A DNA stretch of 64,000 bases from Oscillospiraceae bacterium MB24-C1. GTDB lineage: Bacteria > Bacillota > Clostridia > Oscillospirales > Ruminococcaceae. The stretch covers positions 2,732,001 to 2,796,000 of the forward strand of contig CP133187.1 of assembly GCA_030913685.1 (NCBI GenBank), given 5' to 3'. The notes beneath the pieces were generated by a model. That model was not told where the DNA came from. It saw nothing but the letters and a program-made list of their open reading frames with translations, and did no database searches. This document shows positions 18,074 to 27,575 of the stretch, piece by piece. Position 1 is the first letter of the stretch; each line of letters opens with the position of its first letter. The position numbers were made by a program, and so were the translations under genes.

Positions 18074-19111
18074 ATGAAAAAGTATTTGGCAATTTCCATG
18101 GCGCTGGCACTTGTGCTGGTGCTCGCAGCCTGCGGCGGCACATCTTCTGCTCCGGCTTCGTCGGCTGCTCCGGCACCGTCGTCCGCAGCACCCGCACCGT
18201 CTGAAGCACCCGCAGGGCCGACGATTGATGGTGACTTCATCATGGCTACCGGCGGCACTTCCGGCACCTATTACGCTTTTGGCGGCGTCATCTGCCAGGT
18301 AATCAACGGTGCAACCGGCTCGAACATCACCGCGAACTCCACCGGCGCTTCTGTTGAGAATATCCGCCTGCTCGAGTCCGGCGATGTTGATTTCGGCATC
18401 GTTCAGACCGACATCATGGCCTATGCCGTTGGCGGCACCACACTTGAGACTTTTGATGGACAGCCTGTCAACAATGTTAAGGCAGTCGCATCCCTCTATC
18501 CTGAGGTTGTTCACTGCGTGACCACCAATATGGACATCAACACCATTGCCGACCTCAAGGGCAAGGTTGTCTCGATGGGCGCTCCCGGTTCGGGCACTCG
18601 TGCAAACGCTGAGCAGTTCCTCGAGGCCTATGGTCTGACTGCTGCCGACGTTCAGGTTCGTGACCTCTCCTTTGCAGAGTCCGGCAGTGCGCTTCAGGAT
18701 GGCACCATCGACGCAGCGTTCGTCGTAGCTGGCGCCCCTAACAGTGCGATCACCGAGCTTTCTGTTTCCAAGCCCGTCAAGATCGTTTCTATCGGCGATG
18801 CTGAGCGTGCCGCCATGATCGAGAAATATCCTTTCTATGCCGACTACACTGTTGGCAAGGACGTTTATAAGACCGAAGCCGATGCGACCACCCTTGCTAT
18901 CAAGGCTGTTCTCATTTGCCGTGCTGAGCTGTCCGATGACGACGTTTACGCTTTCACCAAGGCGCTGTTTGAGAATCAGGCCGATCTGGCTAGCGCACAC
19001 GCCAAGGGCACTGAGCTTTCTAGTGAATCCGCTATGATCGGCATCGTTCCCGGAAATGTACACCCCGGCGCCGCGAAATACTACACTGAGATTGGCGTTA
19101 AGGTTCCGTAA
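18074..19111 (+). CDS. TAXI family TRAP transporter solute-binding lipoprotein
   Basis: The 345-residue protein starts with a lipoprotein signal (MKKYLAISMALALVLVLAAC; Cys20), then an Ala/Pro/Ser-rich linker to about residue 55. The binding domain starts FIMATGGTSGTYYAFGG, the characteristic N-terminal block of TAXI proteins, and includes LKGKVVSMGAPGSGT. It captures a substrate outside the membrane for the fused permease at 19739. Known TAXI substrates include glutamate and 2-oxoglutarate, but the specificity cannot be read here. I chose the ATG at 18074 behind GGGAGG (18061-18066). The gene leads a three-gene operon with its own promoter. Confidence 0.9.
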   Translation: MKKYLAISMALALVLVLAACGGTSSAPASSAAPAPSSAAPAPSEAPAGPTIDGDFIMATGGTSGTYYAFGGVICQVINGATGSNITANSTGASVENIRLLESGDVDFGIVQTDIMAYAVGGTTLETFDGQPVNNVKAVASLYPEVVHCVTTNMDINTIADLKGKVVSMGAPGSGTRANAEQFLEAYGLTAADVQVRDLSFAESGSALQDGTIDAAFVVAGAPNSAITELSVSKPVKIVSIGDAERAAMIEKYPFYADYTVGKDVYKTEADATTLAIKAVLICRAELSDDDVYAFTKALFENQADLASAHAKGTELSSESAMIGIVPGNVHPGAAKYYTEIGVKVP

Positions 19112-19135
19112 GGAAAACCTAATCCAGATATAATC

Positions 19136-19660
19136 TTGGATATTAAAAAGTATGTACGCGGGCGGGCGAGAGCCATCTCGTCCGCCTGCGTTCTTCTTAG
19201 CGTCATTATCTTGTTATTGTTGTTGCCCTTACTCCCGCCCAGTCTTGTGGTATCTTCTGAAGGAAAAGTCCGTTATGAGAAGATTATCACATCTACCGAG
19301 TGTGAAGTAGGATTCAGGCATTCGGTCAACAAAGGGTTGATTCGCGAGGTGTACCGCCTAGATCCTAAAAACAAGCTGATCACGTTGGAGGAAGGTTATT
19401 TTCAAAGCTATGGTGCAGGTATGATAGATACCATTTATGAAACTGCCGATATGAATTTTCGGCAGGAGGGTGATTTTTACATTTTGGATTTTAAACCGGA
19501 GTGGAAAGCATCTATCGGATATATAGGGGGGAATATCGCCGGTCATATATTTAAATACGGCGATGATACAGTTGAGATCGGGAAATTATACCCGAAACAG
19601 CCGTTTTCAATTTCGATATCACGTCGCAGCGTTTTAAAAAGGCTGCTGCGGCTTACCTAA
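19136..19660 (+). CDS. DUF1850 domain protein of the TRAP operon
   Basis: The 174-residue product has one N-terminal hydrophobic segment (about residues 16-37) and a small extracytoplasmic beta-rich domain. It contains ECEVGFRHSVNKGLIREVY, a block I associate with DUF1850. DUF1850 proteins are commonly encoded between TAXI-type binding proteins and their fused permeases, exactly as here, but their role in transport is not known. The start is taken as TTG 19136; no clear ribosome site precedes it, so translation may depend on the upstream gene. It contains no Cys pair apart from the strand-associated Cys residues. Confidence 0.7.
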   Translation: MDIKKYVRGRARAISSACVLLSVIILLLLLPLLPPSLVVSSEGKVRYEKIITSTECEVGFRHSVNKGLIREVYRLDPKNKLITLEEGYFQSYGAGMIDTIYETADMNFRQEGDFYILDFKPEWKASIGYIGGNIAGHIFKYGDDTVEIGKLYPKQPFSISISRRSVLKRLLRLT

Positions 19661-19738
19661 ACGTCGATTCCTTGCACAAATAATAATGTATACAATCAAT
19701 CGATCTTCGACCGCACAGGTCGGAAAGGGTGAAAAAAC

Positions 19739-21667
19739 TTGCTTTTCAAAAAGAAAGTAAAACCGGAGGATATTGATTTATCAACTCTGGATAGAGAAAG
19801 CGCTTATAGAACTTTTACGGGGTGGCAGAATACTGTTATCACCATCATCCTCATCTGCTTTACCACGTTTCAGCTTTATGCTTCGATTTTTCAGCGCGTG
19901 CCTCAGCAGCAGGTTCGGTACATACATCTTGGCTTTGCGATCGCATTAGCCTATTGGCTCTATCCAGCATCTATCAAATTTAGTCGCACTAAGCTTAATG
20001 TTTTCGATCTGCTTTTTGGTTCAGCGTTTGTCGGCGTTGTTGCCTATTGCGTTTTTAATTACGCCGAGCTTTTAAAGCGTGCCGGTCGTTTTAACGATAC
20101 GGACATGTATGTCGGTGTTATAGCTATCATTTTGATTATTGAAGCTTGTCGACGTGTTGTTGGCGTACCGATTGTTATAATTGCGACGCTCTTTATTTTC
20201 TATGCCCGCTTTGGTGCTTATATGCCAGGCTTTTTGCGCCATCGCGGCTACACCTCGAAGCGCATTGTTACCCATCTGTTCTACACAACCGAGGGTATTA
20301 TCGGTACCCCTATCGGCGCCTGTTCAACTTTTATTTTCCTATTCATCATGTTTGGTGCATTCCTCGAAAAGACCGGCATCGGCCAGTTCTTTATCGATAT
20401 CGCCAATGCGCTGGCCGGTTGGGCGGCCGGTGGACCTGCAAAGGTTGCAGTTTTGTCCTCCGCGCTGCAAGGTACGGTTTCGGGCTCTTCGGTTGCTAAT
20501 ACCGTTTCTACCGGCTCATTCACCATTCCTCTAATGAAGTCGTTAGGTTATAAGCCTGAATTTGCGGCGGCGGTTGAGGCTGCGGCTTCCACTGGCGGTC
20601 AGATCATGCCTCCCATCATGGGCGCGGCGGCCTTCCTGATTTCCGAGGCTGTCGGTATCAACTATCTTGAAGTTGCAAAAGCGGCTGTGGTTCCTGCTGT
20701 CTTATACTTTTCCGGCATCTGGATCATGGTACACTTTGAAGCCAAGCGTCTGGGCTTAAAGGGCATTCCGCGTGAGCAACTACCTAAGGCCGGCGCTTTG
20801 ATGAAGGAGCGCGGACACCTGATTATTCCGTTGGTTTCTATCATCGTGCTGCTGGTTATGGGCTTCACCACCACTCGTGCTGCGCTGTTCGGCACGCTGG
20901 CTTGCATTATTGTTCCTTTCCTGCGCAAGAACACCTGGGTTCCTATTAAGGATGTTGCGTCGGCTTACCCGAATGCGGCGCGCAATATTATTTCCGTTGC
21001 CTGCGCCTGCGGTGTTGCCGGTATCATTGTTGGCGTTGTTACGCTGACCGGATTGGGCCTGAAGCTGGGTGAAAGCCTTGTTTCGCTCACAGGCGGCAAC
21101 CTCTTCCTAACCCTGTTCTTCGCGATGATAACTTCCATTGTCTTGGGCATGGGCGTTCCCACCACCGCAAACTATCTGATCACTTCGACGATTGCTGCGC
21201 CGATTTTGGTTAAGCTGGGTGTTCCGGTCTTTACCGCACACATGTTCTGCTTCTATTTCGGCATCGTGGCGGATATCACGCCTCCCGTTGCGCTGGCGGC
21301 CTATGCCGGTTCGGCTATTGCCAAGAGCGATCCTTTCAAGACGGGCGTCAACGCCTCCAAGCTGGCTATTGCGGCCTTCCTTGTACCGTATCTGTTTGTA
21401 TTCAATCCGAACATGATCTTGATTGGCGCAACACCACTAAACATGGTTCAGATTGTTGTCACTTCGCTGATTGGCATGTTGGGTATCGGTACTGGCCTTA
21501 CCGGTTACTTCCTGACTGATGCACGTTGGTATGAGCGTATTGTGCTTGTCGCTGGCGGTTTAGGTATGCTTATTCCGGGCGGCATCACCGACATTGTTGG
21601 ATTTGCTGCATTGGCTACTATCGCTTTCTTGCAGCATTCGCGTGTTAAAAAAGCCGCTATCGTCTAA
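19739..21667 (+). CDS. fused TRAP transporter permease (DctQ-DctM type)
   Basis: The 642-residue membrane protein combines small and large TRAP permease parts, as usual for TAXI systems. About four segments in the first 170 residues are followed by the DctM-like part. Marker blocks are GACSTFIFLFIMFGAFLEKT, GTVSGSSVANTVSTGSFTIP, EAAASTGGQIMPPIMGAAAF and GMGVPTTANYLITSTIAAP. Transport is coupled to a sodium or proton gradient rather than ATP. The start is TTG 19739 with GAAAGGG about 11 bases upstream; no better start exists. It ends the operon, with a strong terminator at 21689. Confidence 0.92.
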   Translation: MLFKKKVKPEDIDLSTLDRESAYRTFTGWQNTVITIILICFTTFQLYASIFQRVPQQQVRYIHLGFAIALAYWLYPASIKFSRTKLNVFDLLFGSAFVGVVAYCVFNYAELLKRAGRFNDTDMYVGVIAIILIIEACRRVVGVPIVIIATLFIFYARFGAYMPGFLRHRGYTSKRIVTHLFYTTEGIIGTPIGACSTFIFLFIMFGAFLEKTGIGQFFIDIANALAGWAAGGPAKVAVLSSALQGTVSGSSVANTVSTGSFTIPLMKSLGYKPEFAAAVEAAASTGGQIMPPIMGAAAFLISEAVGINYLEVAKAAVVPAVLYFSGIWIMVHFEAKRLGLKGIPREQLPKAGALMKERGHLIIPLVSIIVLLVMGFTTTRAALFGTLACIIVPFLRKNTWVPIKDVASAYPNAARNIISVACACGVAGIIVGVVTLTGLGLKLGESLVSLTGGNLFLTLFFAMITSIVLGMGVPTTANYLITSTIAAPILVKLGVPVFTAHMFCFYFGIVADITPPVALAAYAGSAIAKSDPFKTGVNASKLAIAAFLVPYLFVFNPNMILIGATPLNMVQIVVTSLIGMLGIGTGLTGYFLTDARWYERIVLVAGGLGMLIPGGITDIVGFAALATIAFLQHSRVKKAAIV

Positions 21668-21688
21668 AGTTATTAAAACTTAAAACTG

Positions 21689-21720
21689 AAACGGTGCGGT
21701 CGTTAAGACCGCACCGTTTT
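21689..21720 (+). terminator. terminator of the TRAP operon
   Basis: AAACGGTGCGGTC (21689-21701) pairs with GACCGCACCGTTT (21707-21719) around GTTAA and ends in a T-run. Confidence 0.88.
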
Positions 21721-21725
21721 AAAAA

Positions 21726-21759
21726 GCACGAGGCCGCGTATTTTAACGCGGCCTCGTGC
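21726..21759 (-). terminator. terminator for the ThrE unit
   Basis: A 14-bp perfect stem (GCACGAGGCCGCGT with ACGCGGCCTCGTGC) is followed on the minus strand by TTTTTAAAA. It lies about 230 bases beyond the stop of the minus-strand gene at 21986, in tandem with the plus-strand terminator. Confidence 0.75.
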
Positions 21760-21985
21760 CAGCTAAGCAAAAGCAAATGATTTGACAAATGAAAAAGCCA
21801 ATATCGGGTTGCTGGGGCAACCCTTGAGAGAGCTTTCCCATAAGAACCTATTGCAGCAGCGTTTCACAGCCTTTAGAGCATCGGTTTAATGAAGCTAAAC
21901 CTTTGAAGCACTTGAACTTATAAACGTCACCTTATTTAAATTTAAGCCGGTCACTGTGCTATCCCAAAAGGCTCAGCGTGGATTT
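21760..21985 (-). other. non-coding 3' region of the ThrE unit with small hairpins
   Basis: No gene is seen in the ~320 bases between the TRAP permease and thrE. Besides the two terminators it holds GGGTTGC/GCAACCC at 21809-21825 and GGTTTA/TAAACC at 21891-21909, both separated by short loops. This could be an untranslated trailer or a small RNA; nothing identifies a known family. Confidence 0.3.
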
Positions 21986-22420
21986 TCAGGACATGGGGCG
22001 GTGAAGGCGTAGCTTGCGGGCGTAGATCAGCCGCATCAACGAAGAGACTGCGACTATGCCAAGCGTCAACGCGCCGGTGATGGTCAGCGCATGCAGCCCG
22101 ACCGAAAGGAACAGCTCGTTTTTACCGTTGAGCGCATGAAGCATCGCCTCATAAATCAGACCGCCCGGTACCAGCGGAATTAGCGCGGGAACCAGATAGA
22201 TGGTCACAGGCGCGCGCTGGACGCGTGCCATTACCTCGGCATACAGGGTTATGGCTGCGCTCGCCATGCAGTATTGTGCTAAATCGCCGCCCGACTCAGC
22301 CAAGAGAAAAAAGAGCCAACCAATGCCGCCGCCGATAGCGGCTGTCCACAGCTTGAGGCCCCGCAGATTAAAGAAGATGCCAAAGCCTAAAGCGGCCAGA
22401 GAAGCACATAATATACTCAT
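21986..22420 (-). CDS. threonine/serine exporter family protein, ThrE_2 half
   Basis: The 144-residue protein has about four to five hydrophobic segments and the block LVPALIPLVPGGLIYEAM, typical of the short C-terminal half of ThrE-like exporters (DUF3815/ThrE_2). ThrE proteins export threonine and serine. In Firmicutes and many other bacteria the exporter is split into two genes, as here, with the longer half at 22426. I chose the ATG at 22420, five bases after the stop of that gene, with GGGGTGA upstream. The two products presumably form one transporter. Confidence 0.85.
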   Translation of the reverse strand: MSILCASLAALGFGIFFNLRGLKLWTAAIGGGIGWLFFLLAESGGDLAQYCMASAAITLYAEVMARVQRAPVTIYLVPALIPLVPGGLIYEAMLHALNGKNELFLSVGLHALTITGALTLGIVAVSSLMRLIYARKLRLHRPMS

Positions 22421-22425
22421 TTTTA

Positions 22426-23184
22426 TCACCCCACAAAGCCGCGCCAGACGGCGAGAGAGCACATGACACCGATGGCGATGCCGGCGGCAATGACGGTGGC
22501 CTCGGTGCCCTTCATCACCCCGGTGACCAAATCACCGGCAATAAGGTCGCGCATCGAATTGGTCATGGCCAGTCCTGGCACTAAAAGCATCAACGTACTG
22601 ATGGTGACGACGGCGCTGTTTAAGGTGGGCCAAAGCTGTGCTGCAACGGTGGCCGAAAGCGCAGACACGGCCCCGCCGATAATGTTGTTAAGCAGCAGCC
22701 CACCGCCCAGCTTTTCCATCACCGCGCCCACCCAGCGCACCAGAATCCCGGCGGCTGTTGCAATAACTGCCTCAGGCAGGCCCCCGCCAAACAAGATGGC
22801 AAAGGCACCGGAACTTAAACCCGCTGCCAACAGTTGCTGCGGCAGGGTGTAAGCCGGACGCTGAGCAATAACCGACAATGCCTGAATAATTTCCTGTTCT
22901 TCGGGCGTCTCGGTACAAATACGCCTGGCCAGCGCATTAAGCGCGTCGACGCGGTCAAGATTAATATCACGGTAGTATACACGCCGGGTTTTAGTAAAGG
23001 TCTTGCCGCCCTGATCGGTGATGGTTACCACCAGACTGGCGGGTATGGCAAATACATCCGCTTGCGCACCATAAGCCGTGGCTATACGGCAGATAGTATC
23101 TTCAACGCGATGTATTTCGGCGCCGTGCGTCAACAGCAAAAAACCTATTTCTGAGGCCATGTCGTTTAGTCGTCTAATATTCAT
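22426..23184 (-). CDS. threonine/serine exporter family protein, ThrE_1 half
   Basis: The 252-residue protein has the soluble N-terminal part of ThrE (MNIRRLNDMASEIGFLLLTH, then HGAEIHRVEDTICRI), which is DUF1212-like. It is followed by about five membrane segments with the block LVPGLAMTNSMRDLIAGDLV. The soluble part resembles a hydrolase-like domain in other ThrE proteins. The ATG at 23184 is preceded by a G-rich TTTGGGGGTG stretch; an upstream TTG at 23196 overlaps it. Together with the ThrE_2 half it forms a two-gene operon. Its substrate could be serine, threonine or a related compound. Confidence 0.85.
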   Translation of the reverse strand: MNIRRLNDMASEIGFLLLTHGAEIHRVEDTICRIATAYGAQADVFAIPASLVVTITDQGGKTFTKTRRVYYRDINLDRVDALNALARRICTETPEEQEIIQALSVIAQRPAYTLPQQLLAAGLSSGAFAILFGGGLPEAVIATAAGILVRWVGAVMEKLGGGLLLNNIIGGAVSALSATVAAQLWPTLNSAVVTISTLMLLVPGLAMTNSMRDLIAGDLVTGVMKGTEATVIAAGIAIGVMCSLAVWRGFVG

Positions 23185-23591
23185 AAGCACCCCCAAAGGA
23201 TGTTATAATGTACGATGAAAAGGGGAAATAATTTCCCGCAAAATGACCGTAGCGCTGTCTACCATTTTAAGATAGAGCAGTATTTTGGTCTAATTATAAC
23301 GCGAAGATGGCAAAAACGCCAGTGCGAAGTTGATATTTGATAAAAAAATGGATAGACTCAATAAAAAACTGCAAGAATCGCTGCATAAAAACTTCTCATA
23401 CAGAAATCTCTTTTTAATAACTTAGTTTGTTTCGACAGTATTAGAAACAATCTGCCGATTATTATTAGACAATATAATCACAATGCAAAAATGCCATTAT
23501 AATACTGCAATTTTTCCGTCAAGGCACTATACAACCTTGAAAAGATGAGGTATAATCATAACCAATATAAGGGGAGAAGAGGTGCGCAAAG
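23185..23591 (+). other. intergenic region before asnS with candidate promoter
   Basis: About 400 AT-rich bases lie between the divergent thrE and asnS units. A candidate asnS promoter is TATACA (23528-23533), 17 bases, TATAAT (23551-23556), followed by AGAGGTG before the ATG. I saw no T-box consensus and no gene. Confidence 0.4.
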
Positions 23592-24986
23592 ATGCAAAGA
23601 ACAGAAATTAGAACTCTTTTTTTAAACCCGCAGCAATTTGAAAATCAAACGATAACGGTCTGTGGGTGGGTCAAAACGCTGCGTCACTCAGGCGCAATCG
23701 CCTTTGTCGAGCTTTCTGACGGCGGTAGTTTTAAGTCGCTTCAAGCGGTTGCGGCCGAGGATGAACTGGCGAATTTTGATGAACTGATTCATCAAAATGT
23801 AGGCGCTGCGCTCGTTATAACCGGTACACTGTTGCTGACGCCCGGCGCCAAGCAACCCTTTGAGCTACGCGCGAAGACTGTCACGGTCGAAGGGGCTTCT
23901 GCACCGGAATATCCGCTTCAGAAAAAGCGGCACACCCTTGAATATCTGCGTACCGTCGCGCATCTGCGCCCCCGCACGAATACGCTTTCTGCGGTGTACC
24001 GCGTTCGTAGCGTGGCGTCGTTTGCTATCCACCGCTTTTTTCAGGATCACGGCTTTATTTATTCACACAGCCCGATCATCACCGGTAGCGACTGTGAGGG
24101 GGCGGGTGAGATGTTCCATGTCACCACGTTGGATATACAAAATCCGCCAAGAACCGAGGATGGCACAGTTGATTATTCGCAGGACTTTTTTGGAAAGCCT
24201 ACAAGTCTGACTGTATCGGGACAGCTTGAGGCAGAGGCTATGGCCATGGCCTTTGGCAAGGTGTACACCTTCGGCCCGACCTTTAGAGCAGAGCGTTCTT
24301 TCACGGCACGTCACGCTTCGGAATTTTGGATGATCGAGCCGGAGATCGCTTTTGCCGACCTCGAGGATAATATGCAGCTTGCCCGCGATATGATTAAGGC
24401 GGTACTTGCAGAGGTGCTAGAAAAGTGCCCTGACGAGATGAAGTTCTTCAATGATTTTTACGATAAGAATCTGCTTTCACGGCTCAATGCCATTATCACC
24501 TCGGACTTTGCGCAGGTCACCTACACCGAGGCGATCGGCATTCTCGAGGCGGTTAAAGATAAGTTTGAATATCCGGTGTTTTGGGGCTGCGATCTGCAGA
24601 CCGAGCATGAGCGATATTTGGCAGAGCAACATTTTGGCCGCCCGACCTTTGTCACCGATTATCCCAAGGAGATCAAGGCGTTTTATATGCGCATGAACGA
24701 CGACGGCAAAACCGTTGCCGCTATGGATTTATTAGTGCCCGGCGTCGGCGAGATTATCGGTGGTAGCCAGCGCGAAGAGCGTTTGGATGTTCTTCTTGCC
24801 CGTATGGCAGAATGTGGCCTTCCTACCGAAGATTATGAATGGTACCTTGACCTGCGGCGTTTTGGATCGAATCGGCACGCCGGCTTTGGCCTTGGATTTG
24901 AGCGCCTGATCATGTATATCACCGCCATTAGCAATATCCGCGATGTGCTGCCGTTCCCGAGAACGCCGGGCAGTGCAGAGTTTTAA
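23592..24986 (+). CDS. asnS: asparaginyl-tRNA synthetase
   Basis: This class II synthetase charges tRNA-Asn in the cytoplasm. The 464-residue product has the N-terminal OB-fold anticodon-binding domain ([20 protein letters not shown]) and class II motif 2 ([20 protein letters not shown]), while motif 3 contains [13 protein letters not shown]. The AsnRS-type reading is supported by GEMFHVTT and by [19 protein letters not shown], which separates AsnRS from AspRS. Length is normal. The ATG has AGAGGTG about 9 bases upstream. Its presence suggests direct charging of asparagine. The gene stands in its own unit; the aminotransferase gene follows after 113 bases. Confidence 0.95.
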   Translation: MQRTEIRTLFLNPQQFENQTITVCGWVKTLRHSGAIAFVELSDGGSFKSLQAVAAEDELANFDELIHQNVGAALVITGTLLLTPGAKQPFELRAKTVTVEGASAPEYPLQKKRHTLEYLRTVAHLRPRTNTLSAVYRVRSVASFAIHRFFQDHGFIYSHSPIITGSDCEGAGEMFHVTTLDIQNPPRTEDGTVDYSQDFFGKPTSLTVSGQLEAEAMAMAFGKVYTFGPTFRAERSFTARHASEFWMIEPEIAFADLEDNMQLARDMIKAVLAEVLEKCPDEMKFFNDFYDKNLLSRLNAIITSDFAQVTYTEAIGILEAVKDKFEYPVFWGCDLQTEHERYLAEQHFGRPTFVTDYPKEIKAFYMRMNDDGKTVAAMDLLVPGVGEIIGGSQREERLDVLLARMAECGLPTEDYEWYLDLRRFGSNRHAGFGLGFERLIMYITAISNIRDVLPFPRTPGSAEF

Positions 24987-25099
24987 TCTGGAACAGGCGG
25001 GAGCAGCCCAACGTCCCGGTGCTGACCTCGTTTGAATATAAAAATGTATCCTGCAATTAACGCACATATAATTTGTTTGCTAACAAGGAGGAAAATGTT

Positions 25100-26377
25100 A
25101 TGAAGGCTTACCAGCAAATGAACAGGGAAGAGCTTCTCGCCGAGAAGGCCCAAATGGAGGCGGCGCTGGCCGACTACAAGGCAAAGGGATTAAAGCTGAA
25201 TATGGCGCGCGGAAAGCCGGGCGCAGAACAGCTTGATCTGAGCATGTCAATGCTTGATATTCTCAATTCCAAGAGCAACTGCAAGACCGAGAGTGGAGTC
25301 GATTGTCGAAATTATGGTGAGCTTTCAGGCATAGACGAAGCTAAAAAGCTTTTTGGCACATTTATGGGTGTTTCGCCGGAAGAAACGATCGTTGTCGGAT
25401 CTTCGTCACTGACCTTTATGTATGACTGCATGGCGCGCGCGATGCTCAAAGGCACTGTTGATTCCGACAAGCCCTGGTGCAAATACGACAAGGTCAAATT
25501 CCTATGCCCTGTGCCAGGCTACGATCGTCATTTTACCATCTGCGAATTTCTCGGCATTGAGATGATCAATATCCCGCTGACCGAGTGGGGCCCCGACATG
25601 GATCTGGTCGATAAGCTCATTGCCGAGGACGACAGCATCAAGGGCATGTGGTGTGTACCGAAGTATACCAATCCGCTTGGTGGCACCTATTCAGATGAGG
25701 CGGTCAAGCGTATCGCTGCGATGAAGCCCAAGGCCAAGGATTTCAGAATTTTCTGGGATAACGCCTATGCGCTGCACTATGTCTATGAGGACACCAAGCT
25801 GCTCAACATTCTTGAGGAATGCAAAAAAGCTGGTAACCCCAACATGGTGTATATGTTTGGGTCCACATCCAAAATCACCTTCCCGGGCGCGGGCGTAGCA
25901 TTCATGGGCGCCTCCAAAGAGAACGTCGACTTCACCTTAAAGCAGCTTAACGCGCAGGCGATCAGCTGGGATAAGATGAACATGCTGCGGCATGTCCGCT
26001 TCTTTAAGGATATTGACGGCATCCGCGCTACTATGGATAAGCATGCGGCCATTCTACGCCCGAAGTTTGACGCGGTGCTCAGTGCATTGCAGGCAGAGCT
26101 GGGCGGGAGAGGCGTTGGCGAATGGGTCAAACCGACAGGCGGTTACTTTGTCACCTATATGGCGCCCAAGGGCTGCGCCAAGCGCATTGTTGCGCTCTGT
26201 AAGGATACCGGCGTGGTGCTAACCAATGCGGGTGCTACCCACCCCTATGGCAAGGACCCTGACGACAGCTACATCCGCATTGCGCCTAGCTTCCCAACTC
26301 CCGCGGAACTGTCGCTTGCGATGGAGATTTTCTGTGCCAGCGCGCGCTTAGCCACTATCGAAAAGCTGCTTGGATAA
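25100..26377 (+). CDS. aspartate aminotransferase-type PLP enzyme (PF12897-like)
   Basis: The 425-residue protein is a fold type I PLP aminotransferase. Blocks include KLNMARGKPGAEQLDLS, VGSSSLTFMYD, CPVPGYDRHF, MWCVPKYTNPLGGTYS, FWDNAYALH and FGSTSKITFPGAG, where the Lys in STSK is the Schiff-base lysine. The sequence style fits the aspartate aminotransferases of the AspT type rather than classical AspC. It probably interconverts aspartate and oxaloacetate. I chose the ATG at 25100 behind AAGGAGG (25085-25091). It follows asnS at a distance and is closed by a terminator at 26396. Confidence 0.88.
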   Translation: MKAYQQMNREELLAEKAQMEAALADYKAKGLKLNMARGKPGAEQLDLSMSMLDILNSKSNCKTESGVDCRNYGELSGIDEAKKLFGTFMGVSPEETIVVGSSSLTFMYDCMARAMLKGTVDSDKPWCKYDKVKFLCPVPGYDRHFTICEFLGIEMINIPLTEWGPDMDLVDKLIAEDDSIKGMWCVPKYTNPLGGTYSDEAVKRIAAMKPKAKDFRIFWDNAYALHYVYEDTKLLNILEECKKAGNPNMVYMFGSTSKITFPGAGVAFMGASKENVDFTLKQLNAQAISWDKMNMLRHVRFFKDIDGIRATMDKHAAILRPKFDAVLSALQAELGGRGVGEWVKPTGGYFVTYMAPKGCAKRIVALCKDTGVVLTNAGATHPYGKDPDDSYIRIAPSFPTPAELSLAMEIFCASARLATIEKLLG

Positions 26378-26395
26378 AACAAAATGTTTTCTATT

Positions 26396-26428
26396 GCCCC
26401 CGCTGCCAAAAGCGGGGGCGCTGCTTTT
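26396..26428 (+). terminator. terminator of the aminotransferase gene
   Basis: GCCCCCGCT (26396-26404) pairs with AGCGGGGGC (26411-26419) around a 6-base loop, followed by GCTGCTTTTA. The U-tract is slightly displaced. Confidence 0.75.
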
Positions 26429-26650
26429 ATTTAAGACTTACTGAAATTACTGCGACTTTAACCCGCGGGTGCGAGTCCACCTTATAATGCGAGAAAAATG
26501 ACCTCGCCAGACACCAACAGGCTGTTTTTTTATAACAAAGCGCGAAAAAATACCGCGAAGGCCTTTTAAATAGTGCGCAAATTTTGTATGATAGCCATAT
26601 TGCGGATTTTTTGTAAATTTTTATTACAGTATTTACGGAGGTTTGTTTAA

Positions 26651-27271
26651 ATGGATATAAAAGCAATGTCCCTCAGCGAATTCACCCAAAGAACGGCCAG
26701 CAAAGCATCGGTACCCGGCGGCGGAAGTGTCGCGGCACTGGCTGGCGCAATTGCGGCGGCACTTTCGGGCATGGTGGCCTCACTGACAATTGATAAAAAG
26801 GGCTATGAACAACACCGGCCCGAGATGCTCAACCTCTTTGAAAGGGCGGAGGTGCTTCGTGCGCGCCTGCTCGATGATATTGAGCGTGACTGTACCTCAT
26901 TTGATGCTTATATCGCAGCGCTGGCGCTACCCAAGGAGACCGATCAGCAGAAGGAAGCGCGCAGCGCGGCGCTGCAGCAGGCGCTAAAAGTCGCTTCTGC
27001 CGTGCCACTGGAGGTTGCGCAGACTGCACTGGAGATCATGCCGTTGGCGAAGCTTGCGGTACAATACGGTAACACCAATGCTGTATCAGACGGCGTTATA
27101 TCGGCTATGATGGCGCGGACAGCTATTTTAGCGGCACTTTGTAACGTCAAAATCAATCTTGGCTCCATTAAGGATGCTGACTATGTCGCCAAAACTGCGC
27201 AACATGTCCAAAAGCTTGAGCAGGTCGCTATCCAGATGGAAAAGGATATTTTAGCCGCAACCTCATTTTAA
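26651..27271 (+). CDS. cyclodeaminase/cyclohydrolase family protein (FTCD C-terminal type)
   Basis: The 206-residue protein matches the stand-alone formimino-THF cyclodeaminase family. The diagnostic block ASVPGGGSVAALAGAIAAAL is near the N-terminus, followed by the all-helical body with GNTNAVSDGVISAMMARTA. These enzymes release ammonia from 5-formimino-THF to give methenyl-THF, or act as methenyl-THF cyclohydrolases, feeding one-carbon pools in purine or histidine fermenters. No hut or glycine-reductase genes are nearby. The ATG at 26651 has GGAGG nine bases upstream. It is a single-gene unit followed by a hairpin-rich region. Confidence 0.85.
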   Translation: MDIKAMSLSEFTQRTASKASVPGGGSVAALAGAIAAALSGMVASLTIDKKGYEQHRPEMLNLFERAEVLRARLLDDIERDCTSFDAYIAALALPKETDQQKEARSAALQQALKVASAVPLEVAQTALEIMPLAKLAVQYGNTNAVSDGVISAMMARTAILAALCNVKINLGSIKDADYVAKTAQHVQKLEQVAIQMEKDILAATSF

Positions 27272-27417
27272 GCGTTTGCAATGTGGCGCGCGTATTATAA
27301 CCTATGTTAAACGCGGATGATGCGAAGAGTTCCCTGACAAAAAAATACAAATAGGATAATAAAGCTCACATTATAGTAACTGTAATAAAACTTGCGCCAT
27401 ATTTTACTATTATTTAT

Positions 27418-27555
27418 AAAGCCCCCATTGCCAGGCAACATAAGCCGGGCATGGAGGCTTTCTTGTAGCGCTGTTGATCAGTGTAGGATCACCAGCGCGA
27501 GCCAAGCCTCAAACGTGCTTCGGGCTTGGCTCGCTAAATATGATGTTCGGCACAT
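27418..27555 (+). other. three consecutive hairpins between cyclodeaminase and hcp
   Basis: Three stem-loops abut each other. Hairpin A (27418-27461) pairs AAAGCC-CCAT-GCC with GGC-ATGG-GGCTTT, with small irregularities. Hairpin B (27468-27498) pairs GCGCTG/CAGCGC and TGATC/GATCA. Hairpin C pairs GCGAGCCAAGCC (27497-27508) perfectly with GGCTTGGCTCGC (27523-27534). A tail GCTAAAT-6 bases-TTCGGCACAT follows and is shared with 778-800. Hairpin A could terminate the cyclodeaminase transcript. The rest looks like a structured RNA or a palindromic element. Confidence 0.4.
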
Positions 27556-27575
27556 TTTACCTGCTGTGCTTAATG

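Noticed and set aside
18023-19063. Long minus-strand reading frame (346 codons)
   Set aside because: It mirrors the TAXI binding-protein gene, which has signal peptide, ribosome site and family motifs; the antisense product has no recognisable domain.
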